Positions 48,622 to 57,878 are shown, counted from the stretch's first letter. The stretch is DNA of 64,000 nucleotides from Thiomonas intermedia (GCA_022730375.1 DZDA01000001.1:68471-132470), one strand, 5' to 3'. Notes: generated from the sequence alone by a model not told the origin. Numbers and translations: made by a program.

Positions 48622-49932
48622 TCAGGCTTTGGCCGAGTCGGCGCAGCCTTGCTCGGCGGGCTCTGCGGTCGCGAGACGCGGCAGCCACAGCCGCAGCATC
48701 GGCGCGGTGATCACGGTGCTGAAAATCGCCATCAGCACCAACATGGTGAATACATTGCGCGAGATGGCGCCCAGGTCGTAGCCCACGTTGATGACGATGA
48801 GTTCCATCAGCGCACGGGTGTTCATCAGGGCGCCCATTACACCGGCTTGGGGACGGCTCATACCGCACCAGCGTGCGGCCAGATAAGCGCCGCCGAACTT
48901 GCCCAGCGTGGCCAGCATGATGAGCAGCGCGCACCAGGCCCACAAGGCACTGCTGGACAGACCGCCGACGTCGGTGCGCAGGCCGGTGTAGGTGAAAAAG
49001 ATCGGCAGGAAAAACACCAGGACGAAGGGACTGACCTGTGTTTTCCAGGCCTGAACCAGCCGGGCCTGGTCGTGCAGGATGACGCCCATCATGAAGCCGC
49101 CGAAGATGGCGAAAATACCGATTTGATAGGTGCACATGGCCGAGATGAATATGGCCGCCAGCACCACGCCCAGCAGATTGGGCGACAGATCGCCGCCATC
49201 CGCCTGAAAGTGACGGATGGCGCGGTGCATCAGCGGCCGCACGACAAACAGCCAGAGCAGCGCAAAGCCGAGCACCATCAGCACTTTCAGGCCGAAGGCG
49301 GCCGGCTCGAAGTGGCTCGCCGCCAAGGTGGTGACCAGGGCCAGCAGCAGCCAGCCGACCACGTCGTTGAAGGCGGCGGCGCTGATGGCAATGACGCCCA
49401 GCCGGGTGCGGTGCAGGTCGAAGTCCACCAGGATGCGGCCCAGGATGGGCAGGGCGGTGATGGAGAACGCCGTGGCGATGAACAGTGCGCTGACCTCGCC
49501 CCCTGACTGGGGCGACAGCGTGGCGGCGCTGAAGGCGCCGAACCCCAGGCCGAGTGCGAAGGGCGCCAGCATGCTGGCGATGCCGATCCACAGCACGGCA
49601 CGGCGGTTGCTGCGCACGCCGAGGTGCGCGAAGTCGAACTCCAGGCCGATCTGGAACATCAGCAGGATCAGGCCGATCTGCGACAGGATTTGCAGCGGCG
49701 TTCCCGAGGCCGAATGAAAGACGACATGGAACACATCGGGAGCAAGCAGGCCGAACAGGGAAGGCCCGAGCAGGATGCCGATCACGATCTCGCCCACAGC
49801 GGCCGTCTGTCCAAGCCGCCGTGCGAGCACGCCGCCGACGCGTCCGGCCAGCACGATGACCGTGAGCTGCAGCAGGGTGAAGAACAGCAGGGTCTCGGCG
49901 GCGTGGACAGAGAGGGGCGTGTTGACGCTCAT
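48622..49932 (-). CDS. CPA-type cation:proton antiporter
   Basis: A 436-residue inner-membrane protein with 12-13 helices. The conserved core includes GEIVIGILLGPSLFGLLAPD near residue 45, LLMFQIGLEFDF near 88 and AAFNDVVGWLLLAL near 160, an Asn-Asp pair rather than Asp-Asp. There is no TrkA-N domain. ATG 49932 is preferred over TTG 49938. It follows the ketoreductase gene by 31 bp on the same strand and ends exactly where the plus arm ends. Antiporters are not standard aryl-polyene genes. Confidence 0.9.
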   Translation of the reverse strand: MSVNTPLSVHAAETLLFFTLLQLTVIVLAGRVGGVLARRLGQTAAVGEIVIGILLGPSLFGLLAPDVFHVVFHSASGTPLQILSQIGLILLMFQIGLEFDFAHLGVRSNRRAVLWIGIASMLAPFALGLGFGAFSAATLSPQSGGEVSALFIATAFSITALPILGRILVDFDLHRTRLGVIAISAAAFNDVVGWLLLALVTTLAASHFEPAAFGLKVLMVLGFALLWLFVVRPLMHRAIRHFQADGGDLSPNLLGVVLAAIFISAMCTYQIGIFAIFGGFMMGVILHDQARLVQAWKTQVSPFVLVFFLPIFFTYTGLRTDVGGLSSSALWAWCALLIMLATLGKFGGAYLAARWCGMSRPQAGVMGALMNTRALMELIVINVGYDLGAISRNVFTMLVLMAIFSTVITAPMLRLWLPRLATAEPAEQGCADSAKA

Positions 49933-49963
49933 GGGCAATGGCGGCGGGCAAGGGGGATGGGGA

Positions 49964-50704
49964 TCAGATCATGCCGCCATTGATGGAAATGATCTGGCCG
50001 CTGATGTAGGCCGCTCGATCGGACGCAAGAAAGCCGACGAGATCGGCCACTTCCTCGGGCTGGCCGGCGCGCTTCATCGGTACGAGCCGCGCCACGGCGT
50101 CGGCATCGAAGCTGTCCGCGCTCATCGGCGTGGCGATGATGCCGGGAGCCACCGCGTTCACGGTGATGCCGCGGCTGGCCACTTCCAGCGCCAGGGATTT
50201 GGTGGCGGCGTGCAGCGCACCCTTGGCGGCGGCATAGTTCACCTGGCCACGGTTGCCCGTGATGGCGGCTACCGAGGTGATGTTGATGACACGCCCCCAA
50301 CGGGTGCGAATCATGGGCAGCATCAACGGCTGGGTGAGGTGGAAAAAGCTGTTGAGGTTGACGTCGATGACCCGTTGCCATTGGTCGGCGCGCATGCCGG
50401 GAAACACCGCGTCATCATGCAGGCCGGCGTTGTTGACCAGCACCTGGATCGGTCCGCTGGCCAAGAGCTCCTCGGCGGCTGCCGCGGTGGCCGCGGGGTC
50501 GCTCAGGTCGAAGGCCAGTGCCTGCGCGATGTGGCCCTGGCCGCGCAGTTCTGCGGCCAGAGACTGGGCGCGCAGCACGCCGCTGTTGGCGTGAATGAAT
50601 ACGGCAAAACCATCGGCGGCTAGGCGACGGCAGATCGCGGCGCCTATGCCGCCGCTGCCGCCGGTGACCAAGGCGCGACGTGCTTGTGGCGTGGTGTCAT
50701 TCAT
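49964..50704 (-). CDS. fabG: 3-oxoacyl-ACP reductase (ketoreductase of the aryl-polyene synthase)
   Basis: A 246-residue short-chain dehydrogenase. It has the cofactor motif TGGSGGIGAAI near residue 14, NNAG, and the Ser-Tyr-Lys set in INITSVAAI and VNYAAAKGAL (about 138-155), plus the FabG end YISGQIISINGGMI. It corresponds to ApeQ in the E. coli cluster (family knowledge) and would reduce the beta-keto chain with NADPH after each extension. ATG 50704 overlaps the dehydratase gene by 8 bp; the frame is open further up but not conserved. Confidence 0.92.
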   Translation of the reverse strand: MNDTTPQARRALVTGGSGGIGAAICRRLAADGFAVFIHANSGVLRAQSLAAELRGQGHIAQALAFDLSDPAATAAAAEELLASGPIQVLVNNAGLHDDAVFPGMRADQWQRVIDVNLNSFFHLTQPLMLPMIRTRWGRVINITSVAAITGNRGQVNYAAAKGALHAATKSLALEVASRGITVNAVAPGIIATPMSADSFDADAVARLVPMKRAGQPEEVADLVGFLASDRAAYISGQIISINGGMI

Positions 50705-51173
50705 CGGTTTGATCACCGTCGTGGCCCAACAGGACCGACGCGCGGCCTTCCAGCAGCAGTCGGTCTGCAGCGTGCACGCTGAACTGGTAGAGCAGCATGC
50801 TGGCATCGCCGCTGATGCGCTCGGCGTTCACCGTGAGATCGGCGACCAAGTCGTCGATGCGGGTGGCATGCAGTTGTACCGCGCGCACGCTGACCAGCAT
50901 GCCGGGTCGCGGCGGCGCTTCCAGCGGCGCGGCCAAGGCGCCGTGCACTGCCATGGCCTGCGCGGCGTATTCGATCCCGCAAGCTGCTCCGAGCCGGTCG
51001 AACTGACGCAAGGGGTTGTCCGCGTCGCGGTGGCTGCTGGCGCTGCAGACGATGCGCTGCGCGTCCCACGCCAGCACCCGGTCGAGCAGACACATGGCGC
51101 CCTGATGCGGAATGTGCGCGGCGATCCACGCGTGATCGCGTGCGCTCTCGTCAGGTTGGGCGGGGTTCAGCAT
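50697..51173 (-). CDS. Hot-dog dehydratase subunit, ApeP-like
   Basis: A 158-residue protein of the hot-dog fold. The block IPHQGAMCLLDRVLAWD near residue 22 and GIEYAAQAMAVHG near 66 match the ApeP group of aryl-polyene clusters. It keeps the helix glutamate but lacks the GHFP histidine found in FabZ. In E. coli the ApeP partner forms a dehydratase with ApeI, and the partner is also encoded here (58861-59196). It overlaps the chain-length factor and the ketoreductase genes by 7-8 bp. Confidence 0.85.
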   Translation of the reverse strand: MLNPAQPDESARDHAWIAAHIPHQGAMCLLDRVLAWDAQRIVCSASSHRDADNPLRQFDRLGAACGIEYAAQAMAVHGALAAPLEAPPRPGMLVSVRAVQLHATRIDDLVADLTVNAERISGDASMLLYQFSVHAADRLLLEGRASVLLGHDGDQTDE

Positions 51174-51985
51174 GGAGCGAGGCGCACTTCAAGTTGTTGA
51201 TCGGGGAGCTGGTCAAGCACCACGGTATCGCTCTGTCTTTTGCACAGGGCTTGCAGTAACGGTAGGCAGCGGGCTGCAGGGATGGCGCCACGCAGGGTTT
51301 CCAGCCCGGCATCGGCCAGCCGGTTTGCGGGGGCGCGGGTGAAGGGTAGACTCGGATCCAGGCTGAGCCGGGCCAGGGTGTGCGCCCCAGCCTCTGGCGC
51401 GAGGGCCAGTGCAACGCCAAAGCTGTCGGGGATGGGGCGGGCGCTGTGCAGCGGCTCGGGATAGCAGGTGTCGTAGGCCAGCAGCAGCACGGGCTGGCGC
51501 AGAAGCGTGACTTGCACCAGTGCTTCGAGCAGCCCGGCAGCAAAGCTGGCATCGAACGCGCACAGCACCGCGGATGGGGCCTTGGCCCCGGTGGCAATGC
51601 CCCAATAGCCTGAGGCTGCGTTGTGCACCGAGTTGTGAAAGCGGGTCGGCGAAATCAGCCGGTCGCTTGATGCGAGGGCGTCGCAGATCTCGTGGCAGTT
51701 CCGTCCGTCGCCACTGGAGGAAGAAAACACGGTGGCCAGATCAGCGGCCTGCATTCCGGCGGCCGCCACGGCCTCCAGTCCCGTGGCCAGGGTGAGCTTG
51801 ATGACGGCGGTAGCGCGGCGGCGTTCGGCCGGCGGCAGAATTTGCGGCGTCGGCAGCACGGTCGGCTCCGGCACATAGGGCGCTTCGTGCATCAACACGG
51901 CGCGCGCCTGCGGCCAGTCGCGTAAGCCGGGGCCGAGCAGGCCGATGCCGTCCAAGCAGGCGCTGAGCAAGGTGGGCGGGCTCAT
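51167..51985 (-). CDS. Ketosynthase chain-length factor, ApeC-like
   Basis: A 272-residue truncated ketosynthase homologue of the Ketoacyl-synt_2 type. It has the N-terminal half of the fold (FSSSSGDGRNCHEICDAL near residue 95; HNSVHNAASGYWGIATG near 125) but is far shorter than a condensing enzyme. The region CAFDASFAAGLL has no nucleophilic Cys in the usual context, and the two active-site histidines of the C-terminal half are missing. It would pair with the following ketosynthase to set polyene length. ATG 51985 overlaps the ketosynthase stop (ATGA). Confidence 0.85.
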   Translation of the reverse strand: MSPPTLLSACLDGIGLLGPGLRDWPQARAVLMHEAPYVPEPTVLPTPQILPPAERRRATAVIKLTLATGLEAVAAAGMQAADLATVFSSSSGDGRNCHEICDALASSDRLISPTRFHNSVHNAASGYWGIATGAKAPSAVLCAFDASFAAGLLEALVQVTLLRQPVLLLAYDTCYPEPLHSARPIPDSFGVALALAPEAGAHTLARLSLDPSLPFTRAPANRLADAGLETLRGAIPAARCLPLLQALCKRQSDTVVLDQLPDQQLEVRLAPC

Positions 51986-53211
51986 TGGGCGTCTCCCCGT
52001 GCCAGCACCAGACTGCAATTGGTGCCGCCGAACCCGAAGGAGTTGCTCAGCACCCGGCGCGGCGCAAAAGGGCGTGCTTCCAGCAGGTAGTTCAGCGGAG
52101 CGACGCTGGCGATGGCCGGGTCGAGCGCAGTGGCGCCCACGCCGCCGGGCAGCACGCCGTGGCGCAGCGCGAGCAGGGAGAACACGGCTTCCAAGCCGCC
52201 AGCGGCGCCTAGCGTATGGCCGGTGGCGCCCTTGGTTGAGCTGCAGGGCGTTGAGGGGCCGAACAGCGCGCCCACTGCGCGGCCTTCTGCGCTGTCGTTG
52301 CTGGGCGTGGCGGTGCCGTGCAGATTGATGTAGTCGATCTCGGCTGCCTGCAGACCGGCTTGCGCCAGCGCCGCCTGCATGGCGCTGCGAGCGCCCAGGC
52401 CGTCCGGGTGCGGCGATGACATGTGATACGCGTCACTCGACTCTCCGACGCCCAGCAGCAGCACGGCGTCGTCCGACGGACGTGCAGGGGCGGCTTCAAG
52501 CAGCACGAAGGCGGCGGCCTCTCCGATGGACAGGCCGTGACGCTGCGCGTCAAACGGGCGGCAGGGCTGGGTGGAGAGCAGTTCCAGCGAATTGAACCCA
52601 TACAGCGTGGTCAGGCACAGGCTGTCGACGCCACCCACCAGGGCGCAGTCGATCAGTCCGGCGGCGATCATGCGCTGCGCGTTGCCAAAGACCTTGGCGC
52701 TGCTGGAGCACGCGGACGACACCACCATGGCCGGGCCGAGCAGGCCGAAGCGGGTGCGCACATAGGCCGCGAGTGAGAAGGTGTTGTGCGTCTGGGCATA
52801 GTGATAACTGGCGGGCAGTGCGCCGCTGGCATCGCGCTGGCGATAGGCCAGTTCCGTCTGCAGAATGCCCGAAGTGCTGGTGCCGAGCATTACCCCCACA
52901 CGCCGCGCGCCGTGGCGGGAAATGGCGGCTTGCACCGCCTGAAGGAAGTCGTCCTGCTGCAAGGCGAGTTCGGCGAGGCGATTGTTGCGGCAGTCAAATG
53001 CAGCCAGTTCTGGCGGCAGGCGCACGTCGTCCACACCCGCGACTTCGCCGATCCAGGTGGGCAGCTCCACGGTGTCGAAATCACAGGGCGAGAGGCCGCT
53101 GCGGCCGTTGCGCAGGGCCTGGAGTTGCGCATCCAGCCCGGCGCCCAGGCAACTGGTGGCGGTGGCGGCGCCGAGTTGCAGGTGCGGCAACGTGAGGGGA
53201 GAAAGAGGCAT
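51982..53211 (-). CDS. Beta-ketoacyl-ACP synthase (condensing subunit)
   Basis: A 409-residue ketosynthase with the complete Cys-His-His set: SSACSSSAK (Cys about 168), INLHGTATPSND (His about 300) and KGATGHTLGAAGG (Lys/His about 335). It would extend the starter on the carrier protein with malonyl units, with the chain-length factor as partner (ApeO:ApeC-like). ATG 53211 is preferred; a TTG at 53229 would add six residues. No strong ribosome binding site is seen, so coupling to the methyltransferase gene is likely. Confidence 0.9.
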   Translation of the reverse strand: MPLSPLTLPHLQLGAATATSCLGAGLDAQLQALRNGRSGLSPCDFDTVELPTWIGEVAGVDDVRLPPELAAFDCRNNRLAELALQQDDFLQAVQAAISRHGARRVGVMLGTSTSGILQTELAYRQRDASGALPASYHYAQTHNTFSLAAYVRTRFGLLGPAMVVSSACSSSAKVFGNAQRMIAAGLIDCALVGGVDSLCLTTLYGFNSLELLSTQPCRPFDAQRHGLSIGEAAAFVLLEAAPARPSDDAVLLLGVGESSDAYHMSSPHPDGLGARSAMQAALAQAGLQAAEIDYINLHGTATPSNDSAEGRAVGALFGPSTPCSSTKGATGHTLGAAGGLEAVFSLLALRHGVLPGGVGATALDPAIASVAPLNYLLEARPFAPRRVLSNSFGFGGTNCSLVLARGDAQ

Positions 53212-53237
53212 ATGGTGAGGAGAGGTCAAGAGGTGGT

Positions 53238-53987
53238 TCAGGGCGTGCCGACGGTCGCCACGAGCAACACATTAGCAAATGGCGTGCCCTGGCTCATGGG
53301 CATGGGCTTGACCGTGAAACCGAGTGACTGCAAGACTTGCATCCATTCTTCCAGGGGGCGGCAATACAGATGTGCCGTGCGGTGGCCGCGAGCGCGGGTC
53401 ACGATGAAGTCCACCCAGTTGCTGATGCGAAAGGGCAGTCCGGCTGCGGCGTCGCCTACCCGTAGCAGCAGCACGCCACCGGGAGTCAAGGCTTCGCGCA
53501 CGCGGCGCAACACCGCATCCTGCGCGGGCCTGTCGATGTAGTGCAGCACGTCGAGAATGACCACGGCATCGGCGTTGCCGAAGGGGGCGCTGCGGATGTC
53601 TCCCTGCTCGAAACGGGCGGCGGTGCCAAGGGCGGCGTTGGCGCGCGAGACATCGCTGGCCATCAATTCAACGCCGCGCAGTGCGGTGGTTTGGGGCGGG
53701 GCGGGCCAGGCTTGCGGCCAGTTGCCCGCCGCATGGGCGCGCTGCGCCGCAAGCAGCCAGGACGCCAGCAGCCCCTGGCCACAACCAAGATCGAGCACGC
53801 GGGCGTGTGCGGGGATGAGGCCACATTGCAGCAGTTTGACAAAGGCTGGATCGCCCGCCAGTTTGCCGCGTGCAAAATGCCAGGCGAAGCGCCCGGTCGG
53901 CCGGTAAGGCGCGGCAGCGGCATCGACTAGGCCAGAGAGCCAGGCGGCGGTGGCGTGTGAGGATGCAGGGGAGGCGTTTGCGCTCAT
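53238..53987 (-). CDS. SAM-dependent methyltransferase of the aryl-polyene cluster
   Basis: A 249-residue class I methyltransferase. It has the SAM site VLDLGCGQGLLASWLL near residue 65, an acidic-loop segment MASDVSRANAAL near 112 and VVILDVLHYIDRP near 140. Methyltransferases in aryl-polyene clusters modify the aryl head; here the acceptor is inferred. It overlaps the deacetylase gene in ATGA. No metal site is visible. Confidence 0.87.
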   Translation of the reverse strand: MSANASPASSHATAAWLSGLVDAAAAPYRPTGRFAWHFARGKLAGDPAFVKLLQCGLIPAHARVLDLGCGQGLLASWLLAAQRAHAAGNWPQAWPAPPQTTALRGVELMASDVSRANAALGTAARFEQGDIRSAPFGNADAVVILDVLHYIDRPAQDAVLRRVREALTPGGVLLLRVGDAAAGLPFRISNWVDFIVTRARGHRTAHLYCRPLEEWMQVLQSLGFTVKPMPMSQGTPFANVLLVATVGTP

Positions 53988-54841
53988 GTGGGACGGGCCG
54001 GGGTGGAGGGTGCTGCGCAGGCAGCGTGCAGGGTGACTGCCGTCAGGCCTGCGGTGTGGATGACGTGGAGCAAGGCAGGCAGGACCTCGAGGATGACCGG
54101 ACGGCCCTGCGCGGTTCGCGCGGCGTGGCCGTCATGCAGGAGCAAGATGTCGCCAGGGCCCAGCTTGCGCAGCAGACGATGCAGCACCACGGCAGGGCGA
54201 GTTTCGCGGGTATCGAAGCCTCGGCGGGTCCAACTGGCAAGCAGGAGCTGATGCCGCGCCAGGATCGGCCCGAGGAAAGGATTGCGCAGTCCGGCGGGGG
54301 CGCGGAAAAAGCGCGGCGTGACGCCGGTGATATGACGCAGGCTGACTTGTGCGGCCTGCAATTCGCGGGAGTAGCCACGCGGCCCCAGCAGCGAGAAGCT
54401 GTGGCGATGGCGGTTGCTGTGATTCTCGACCGCATGGCCGCGCTGCACGATGGCGCGGCACAGCTCGGGGTGGGCTCGGGCGCGTTCGGCGATGCAGAAG
54501 AACGTGGCGTGCGCGCCGTGGGCGTCGAGCAGGTCGAGCACGGCGGGGGTGATCAAGGGATCGGGACCATCGTCGATGGTGAGCGCCACTTCGCCGCGTC
54601 GTGCGGCGGCTTCGGGCAGGCGCGTGAGGTTGGGGCCCAGCGCCTGGCTGCGCGGCCACAGGCCGGCCGCAGTGAGCACGGCGTGGTTGAGCACCAGCGC
54701 CGTCAGCGCCCAGGGCCAGAGGTCAAACTGCCACAGCACAGCGCCCAGCGCCAGGGCATGCAGGGCGATGGATGCCAGGATCAGGGGCGTGGGCCGCCAA
54801 GGCGGAACGGGCGGCAGGACGGTGACGCAATCGTCAGACAT
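53984..54841 (-). CDS. NodB-type polysaccharide deacetylase, membrane anchored
   Basis: A 285-residue protein with two N-terminal hydrophobic segments (about 18-60) and a NodB domain. Motif 1 is ALTIDDGPDP near residue 88, motif 2 is ENHSNRH near 138, and the end has DILLLHDGHAART. These are the metal and base residues of carbohydrate esterase family 4. The substrate is unknown: it could be an amino-sugar of the pigment lipid or a wall polymer. It is linked by ATGA to the methyltransferase and by 3 bp to the exporter gene. Not a standard aryl-polyene gene. Confidence 0.88.
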   Translation of the reverse strand: MSDDCVTVLPPVPPWRPTPLILASIALHALALGAVLWQFDLWPWALTALVLNHAVLTAAGLWPRSQALGPNLTRLPEAAARRGEVALTIDDGPDPLITPAVLDLLDAHGAHATFFCIAERARAHPELCRAIVQRGHAVENHSNRHRHSFSLLGPRGYSRELQAAQVSLRHITGVTPRFFRAPAGLRNPFLGPILARHQLLLASWTRRGFDTRETRPAVVLHRLLRKLGPGDILLLHDGHAARTAQGRPVILEVLPALLHVIHTAGLTAVTLHAACAAPSTPARPT

Positions 54842-54844
54842 GGT

Positions 54845-57277
54845 TCAGGATCCTGGCGAGGCCGCGGTGGTCTTGTCAGGAGCCGAGAGCATGGCCGAAA
54901 AAAGCAGGGCGAGCAGGGCACCGGGCGCGACGGTTGCTCCCATGGCCTGCAATACGGGCACGCCCGACAGCAGCAAAGGGCCGAACCCCGCCACCGTGGT
55001 GAGATTGGCGAACAGTAAAGAGGCGAGGGTGGACGGTTCGATGCCGCCGACCTCGTCCTGTCCCTGGTTGAAGAACAGGGCGTAGTTCGAGCCCACGGCG
55101 ACGATCAACATCAGGCCCACCAGATGCAGCAGGGTGAGCTGAACGCCCGACAGCAGCAGCCCGGCCACGACCACGAGCACGGCGGACAGGAGCGGTGCGA
55201 GCACCCGTGCGGTGCGCGCTGCCGAGCGCAGTACGACCAGCAGCAACACTGCGATGGCGACAATGCCAGCGAGCGACAGCTCCGACGCCGTGCGTAGATA
55301 GCCGTCGTACAAGCCGGTGCTTGCGGCGCCCAGATTGATGACCAGTGCGCCGCTGCCGTGCAGTGCGGCCTGCACGCGGGTGTCGTCAATGCTGGCGCGA
55401 GGGGGCGCTCGCAAGGGCAGCAAGGCGGTCCAGCCTCCCGTAGCTTGGTGCAGCAACATGCCGTCGAGTGCCAGGGAGAAGGCGGTATGCGCCAGGTCGG
55501 GCCGGGTCAGCAGCGGGAGATGGCGCGCCGCCTCGACATCGTGCAGGAAGGGGGCAAATGCTGCAGGCCTGACAGGCAGGCCGTGCAAGGCGGCATCCAG
55601 CCGGGCTTGCAGCACGGCGGCGTCAGGCAGGGCGGACTGCCGGGCGCGCTGCGTGGCTAGGCTGGGCAGATAACGCGCCGGGCTGTCAAAACCGGCGATC
55701 ACGCCTTGTTGCTGGAGGGCTTGCAGCCGGGGTGCGATGCGCTCTGCCGCGGCGAGTGCGGCCTCGAGGCTGGGGGCGTGAACGGCCACCAGGTCAACGG
55801 CATCGGGCGCGCCCAGTTGTTCGCGCAGTTGCGAGTTGAGCGCAAGGGCTTGCGGGGTGATGGGGCTGAGTGCGGAGAGTTGCGTGTTCCAGAGGGTGTG
55901 GCGATGGGCCAGCACCACGGCGATCGCACCGATTGCAAGCAGCACGACCAGCCAGCGCAGGCCGCGCAGGTGCGTAACCAGTAGTTTGAGCTGCTGTCCG
56001 GTGCGGCTGAGGTCGCGCACGGCGAAGTGGGTCGGCAGGAGTTGTGGCAGCACGAAGCGCGTGACCAGCGCCGCCGCCGCCAGACCGGCTATGGAGTAAG
56101 CCCCAAGTTGGGCCAGCCCGGGAAAGTCCGAGAGCAGCAGGGTGGCAAAACCGACCACCGAAGTCAGCATGCCTAGGCGGATGGTGGGCCAGAAGCGGTG
56201 TAGCCAGTCGCTGCGCGCGGTGTCTGGTGCCGTACCTGGCGTCCCGGCGCGCCTGGACTGGACAAATAAATAAATGGAGTAGTCCACCGCTTCGCCGATC
56301 AGGGTGGTGCCAAACCCGAGGGTGATGCCCTGGACCACGCCGAATCCCAGACTGACGGCGGTGATGCCGGCCAATACGCCGGACAACACGGGCAGCAGCC
56401 CGAGCAGCAGCACTGGCAGTGAGCGATAGACCAGCAGCAATAGGCCGACGATGAGCACGCCGCCGATGAGCGACACACGCTCGACCGCATGCCTGATGGT
56501 GGCGCGCGCTTGCACCGCAAAGACCGCTGTGCCGCTGATCACCAGACTGGCGCTGCGCGCTGCGGGCGAGCCTTGTTCCTGTTCGATCTGTTGCTGCGCG
56601 GCGGCGTAGGCGGCGCGCACTGCGTCGATGGCGGCCTGCTGGCCATCGGTGTCCGTGCCTGCGGCGCGCGTCTGCACCAGCAGCAAGGCGCGGGGCATGT
56701 CGGGCGCAGCCCAGACGCCATCGTCCTTGTGCGGCTGTGCGTCTGCTGCCATGTTGTCCAGCAATTGCAGCAAGGCGCCTGTGGGGTCGGCGGGGAACAG
56801 TGATTTGAGCGTGCCTCCCAGGGGCGAGGCGAGGCTGTCAATGCTGGCCGCAATGGCTTGGTGCAGGCCGGAGGCTGAAAAGGTCTGCGGTGTGGTGGCG
56901 GGGCTGAGCAGGTATCGGTACTTGAACAGCAGGGCTTCGTCAGCGTGCGCATCGACCGGTTCGCCATTGTTGACCGAGACGAACGCTGCCTGCTGGCGCA
57001 GCCGCGCCGCCAGTGCGCGCGACAAGGCAGCGCGGGTACGCGCATCACTGCCGTCGATTCCCACCAGAATGAGGCGAGAGATCAGGCCGTCGCGCAACTG
57101 ATCGACCAGCATCTGCTCCTGGGCCGTGGGCTTGCTCGGCAGGAAGGCCGACATATCGGCGGTATAGCGGCTTTGCAGGATGACGGCCAGACAGGCGACG
57201 AGTGCGCCCAGCCATAGCAGAACCGGGGTGAAGCGCCGCCGCATCATCCGTGCACGCCCAACAAAGTAAGGTTCCAC
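54845..57277 (-). CDS. MMPL/RND-family exporter
   Basis: An 810-residue polytopic inner-membrane protein with 12 predicted helices in two repeats, each with a large periplasmic loop (about 35-250 and 450-640). The helix blocks GTTLIGEAVDYSIYLFVQS and IVAVGSNYALFFNQGQ are typical of MMPL exporters. These transporters export lipid-linked products; aryl-polyene clusters carry one as a standard gene. The start is GTG 57277, 7 bp after the LolA-like stop; an ATG at 57247 is possible. Confidence 0.9.
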   Translation of the reverse strand: MEPYFVGRARMMRRRFTPVLLWLGALVACLAVILQSRYTADMSAFLPSKPTAQEQMLVDQLRDGLISRLILVGIDGSDARTRAALSRALAARLRQQAAFVSVNNGEPVDAHADEALLFKYRYLLSPATTPQTFSASGLHQAIAASIDSLASPLGGTLKSLFPADPTGALLQLLDNMAADAQPHKDDGVWAAPDMPRALLLVQTRAAGTDTDGQQAAIDAVRAAYAAAQQQIEQEQGSPAARSASLVISGTAVFAVQARATIRHAVERVSLIGGVLIVGLLLLVYRSLPVLLLGLLPVLSGVLAGITAVSLGFGVVQGITLGFGTTLIGEAVDYSIYLFVQSRRAGTPGTAPDTARSDWLHRFWPTIRLGMLTSVVGFATLLLSDFPGLAQLGAYSIAGLAAAALVTRFVLPQLLPTHFAVRDLSRTGQQLKLLVTHLRGLRWLVVLLAIGAIAVVLAHRHTLWNTQLSALSPITPQALALNSQLREQLGAPDAVDLVAVHAPSLEAALAAAERIAPRLQALQQQGVIAGFDSPARYLPSLATQRARQSALPDAAVLQARLDAALHGLPVRPAAFAPFLHDVEAARHLPLLTRPDLAHTAFSLALDGMLLHQATGGWTALLPLRAPPRASIDDTRVQAALHGSGALVINLGAASTGLYDGYLRTASELSLAGIVAIAVLLLVVLRSAARTARVLAPLLSAVLVVVAGLLLSGVQLTLLHLVGLMLIVAVGSNYALFFNQGQDEVGGIEPSTLASLLFANLTTVAGFGPLLLSGVPVLQAMGATVAPGALLALLFSAMLSAPDKTTAASPGS

Positions 57278-57284
57278 CCGGCGG

Positions 57285-57878
57285 TCATTGCACGGGTTGC
57301 TCGTGAATGGTCATCAGTGAGCTGTCGCCGTCGGCTTGCAGCACGGCGATCGTCTGCACCTGACCCTGCTTGCCCCCGATCTGGATGCGGCGCACCCGCG
57401 CACGCGCCTTCGCGTCCACGGGCGACAGGGTGAGTTCCCAGCTTGCCGCAGTGCCATCGAGGGTGGTGGTGTAGTCGCGTTGCAGCGCCTTGCGGTCGCC
57501 GTTGAGGGTGGCCCGGATGCTGTTGATCAACACGGCAACGTCTGGATGGTCGCGCAGGTCAAACTGATGGCTGCGGCCATCCATTTCGAGGGTCACCTGA
57601 TTGGCCTGCAGGATCAGGGTTTGCCGCTTGGGTTTGAGGGTGCGCATCTCAAGAAAGTCGGGTGCGGCAAATCGCAATTCTCCGGACGACTCGATGGGTG
57701 CGTCGAGCATCGCCAGGGTCTTGGTCTCGACAAAGGTGGCGCGGTTTGCCGGATGACGGGCCAGAGCCTGCATCAGGGCGTCGAGCGTCCAGTCGGCCGC
57801 CTGGGACAGCGTTGGAACGAGCAGCGCGCAGGAGAACAGCAGGGCGCGCAGGGCGAATCGGCGTGTGGGCAGTGTCAT
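57285..57878 (-). CDS. LolA-like outer-membrane lipoprotein carrier homologue
   Basis: A 197-residue secreted protein with a signal peptide (about 1-27, cleaved near SQA-AD). The LolA-like fold is suggested by FVETKTLAMLDAPIESSGELRF near residues 49-70 (key pattern FxExK followed by SGELRF) and the strands after it. Homologues in aryl-polyene clusters are thought to carry the lipid-linked product over the periplasm. It is linked by ATGA to the acyltransferase gene and by 7 bp to the exporter. Confidence 0.85.
   Translation of the reverse strand: MTLPTRRFALRALLFSCALLVPTLSQAADWTLDALMQALARHPANRATFVETKTLAMLDAPIESSGELRFAAPDFLEMRTLKPKRQTLILQANQVTLEMDGRSHQFDLRDHPDVAVLINSIRATLNGDRKALQRDYTTTLDGTAASWELTLSPVDAKARARVRRIQIGGKQGQVQTIAVLQADGDSSLMTIHEQPVQ

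Noticed and set aside
51167-51985. Chain-length factor read as a broken ketosynthase pseudogene
   Set aside because: Short length and loss of active-site residues are normal for ApeC-type factors, and the overlaps with both neighbours are intact.
54845-54900. Possible frameshift at the end of the exporter gene
   Set aside because: The frame runs cleanly to a stop 3 bp before the deacetylase start, and the length of 810 residues is normal for the family.
53870-55018. Plus-strand open frame of 382 codons over the methyltransferase, deacetylase and exporter genes
   Set aside because: It crosses three tightly coupled minus-strand genes with clear motifs and shows none itself.
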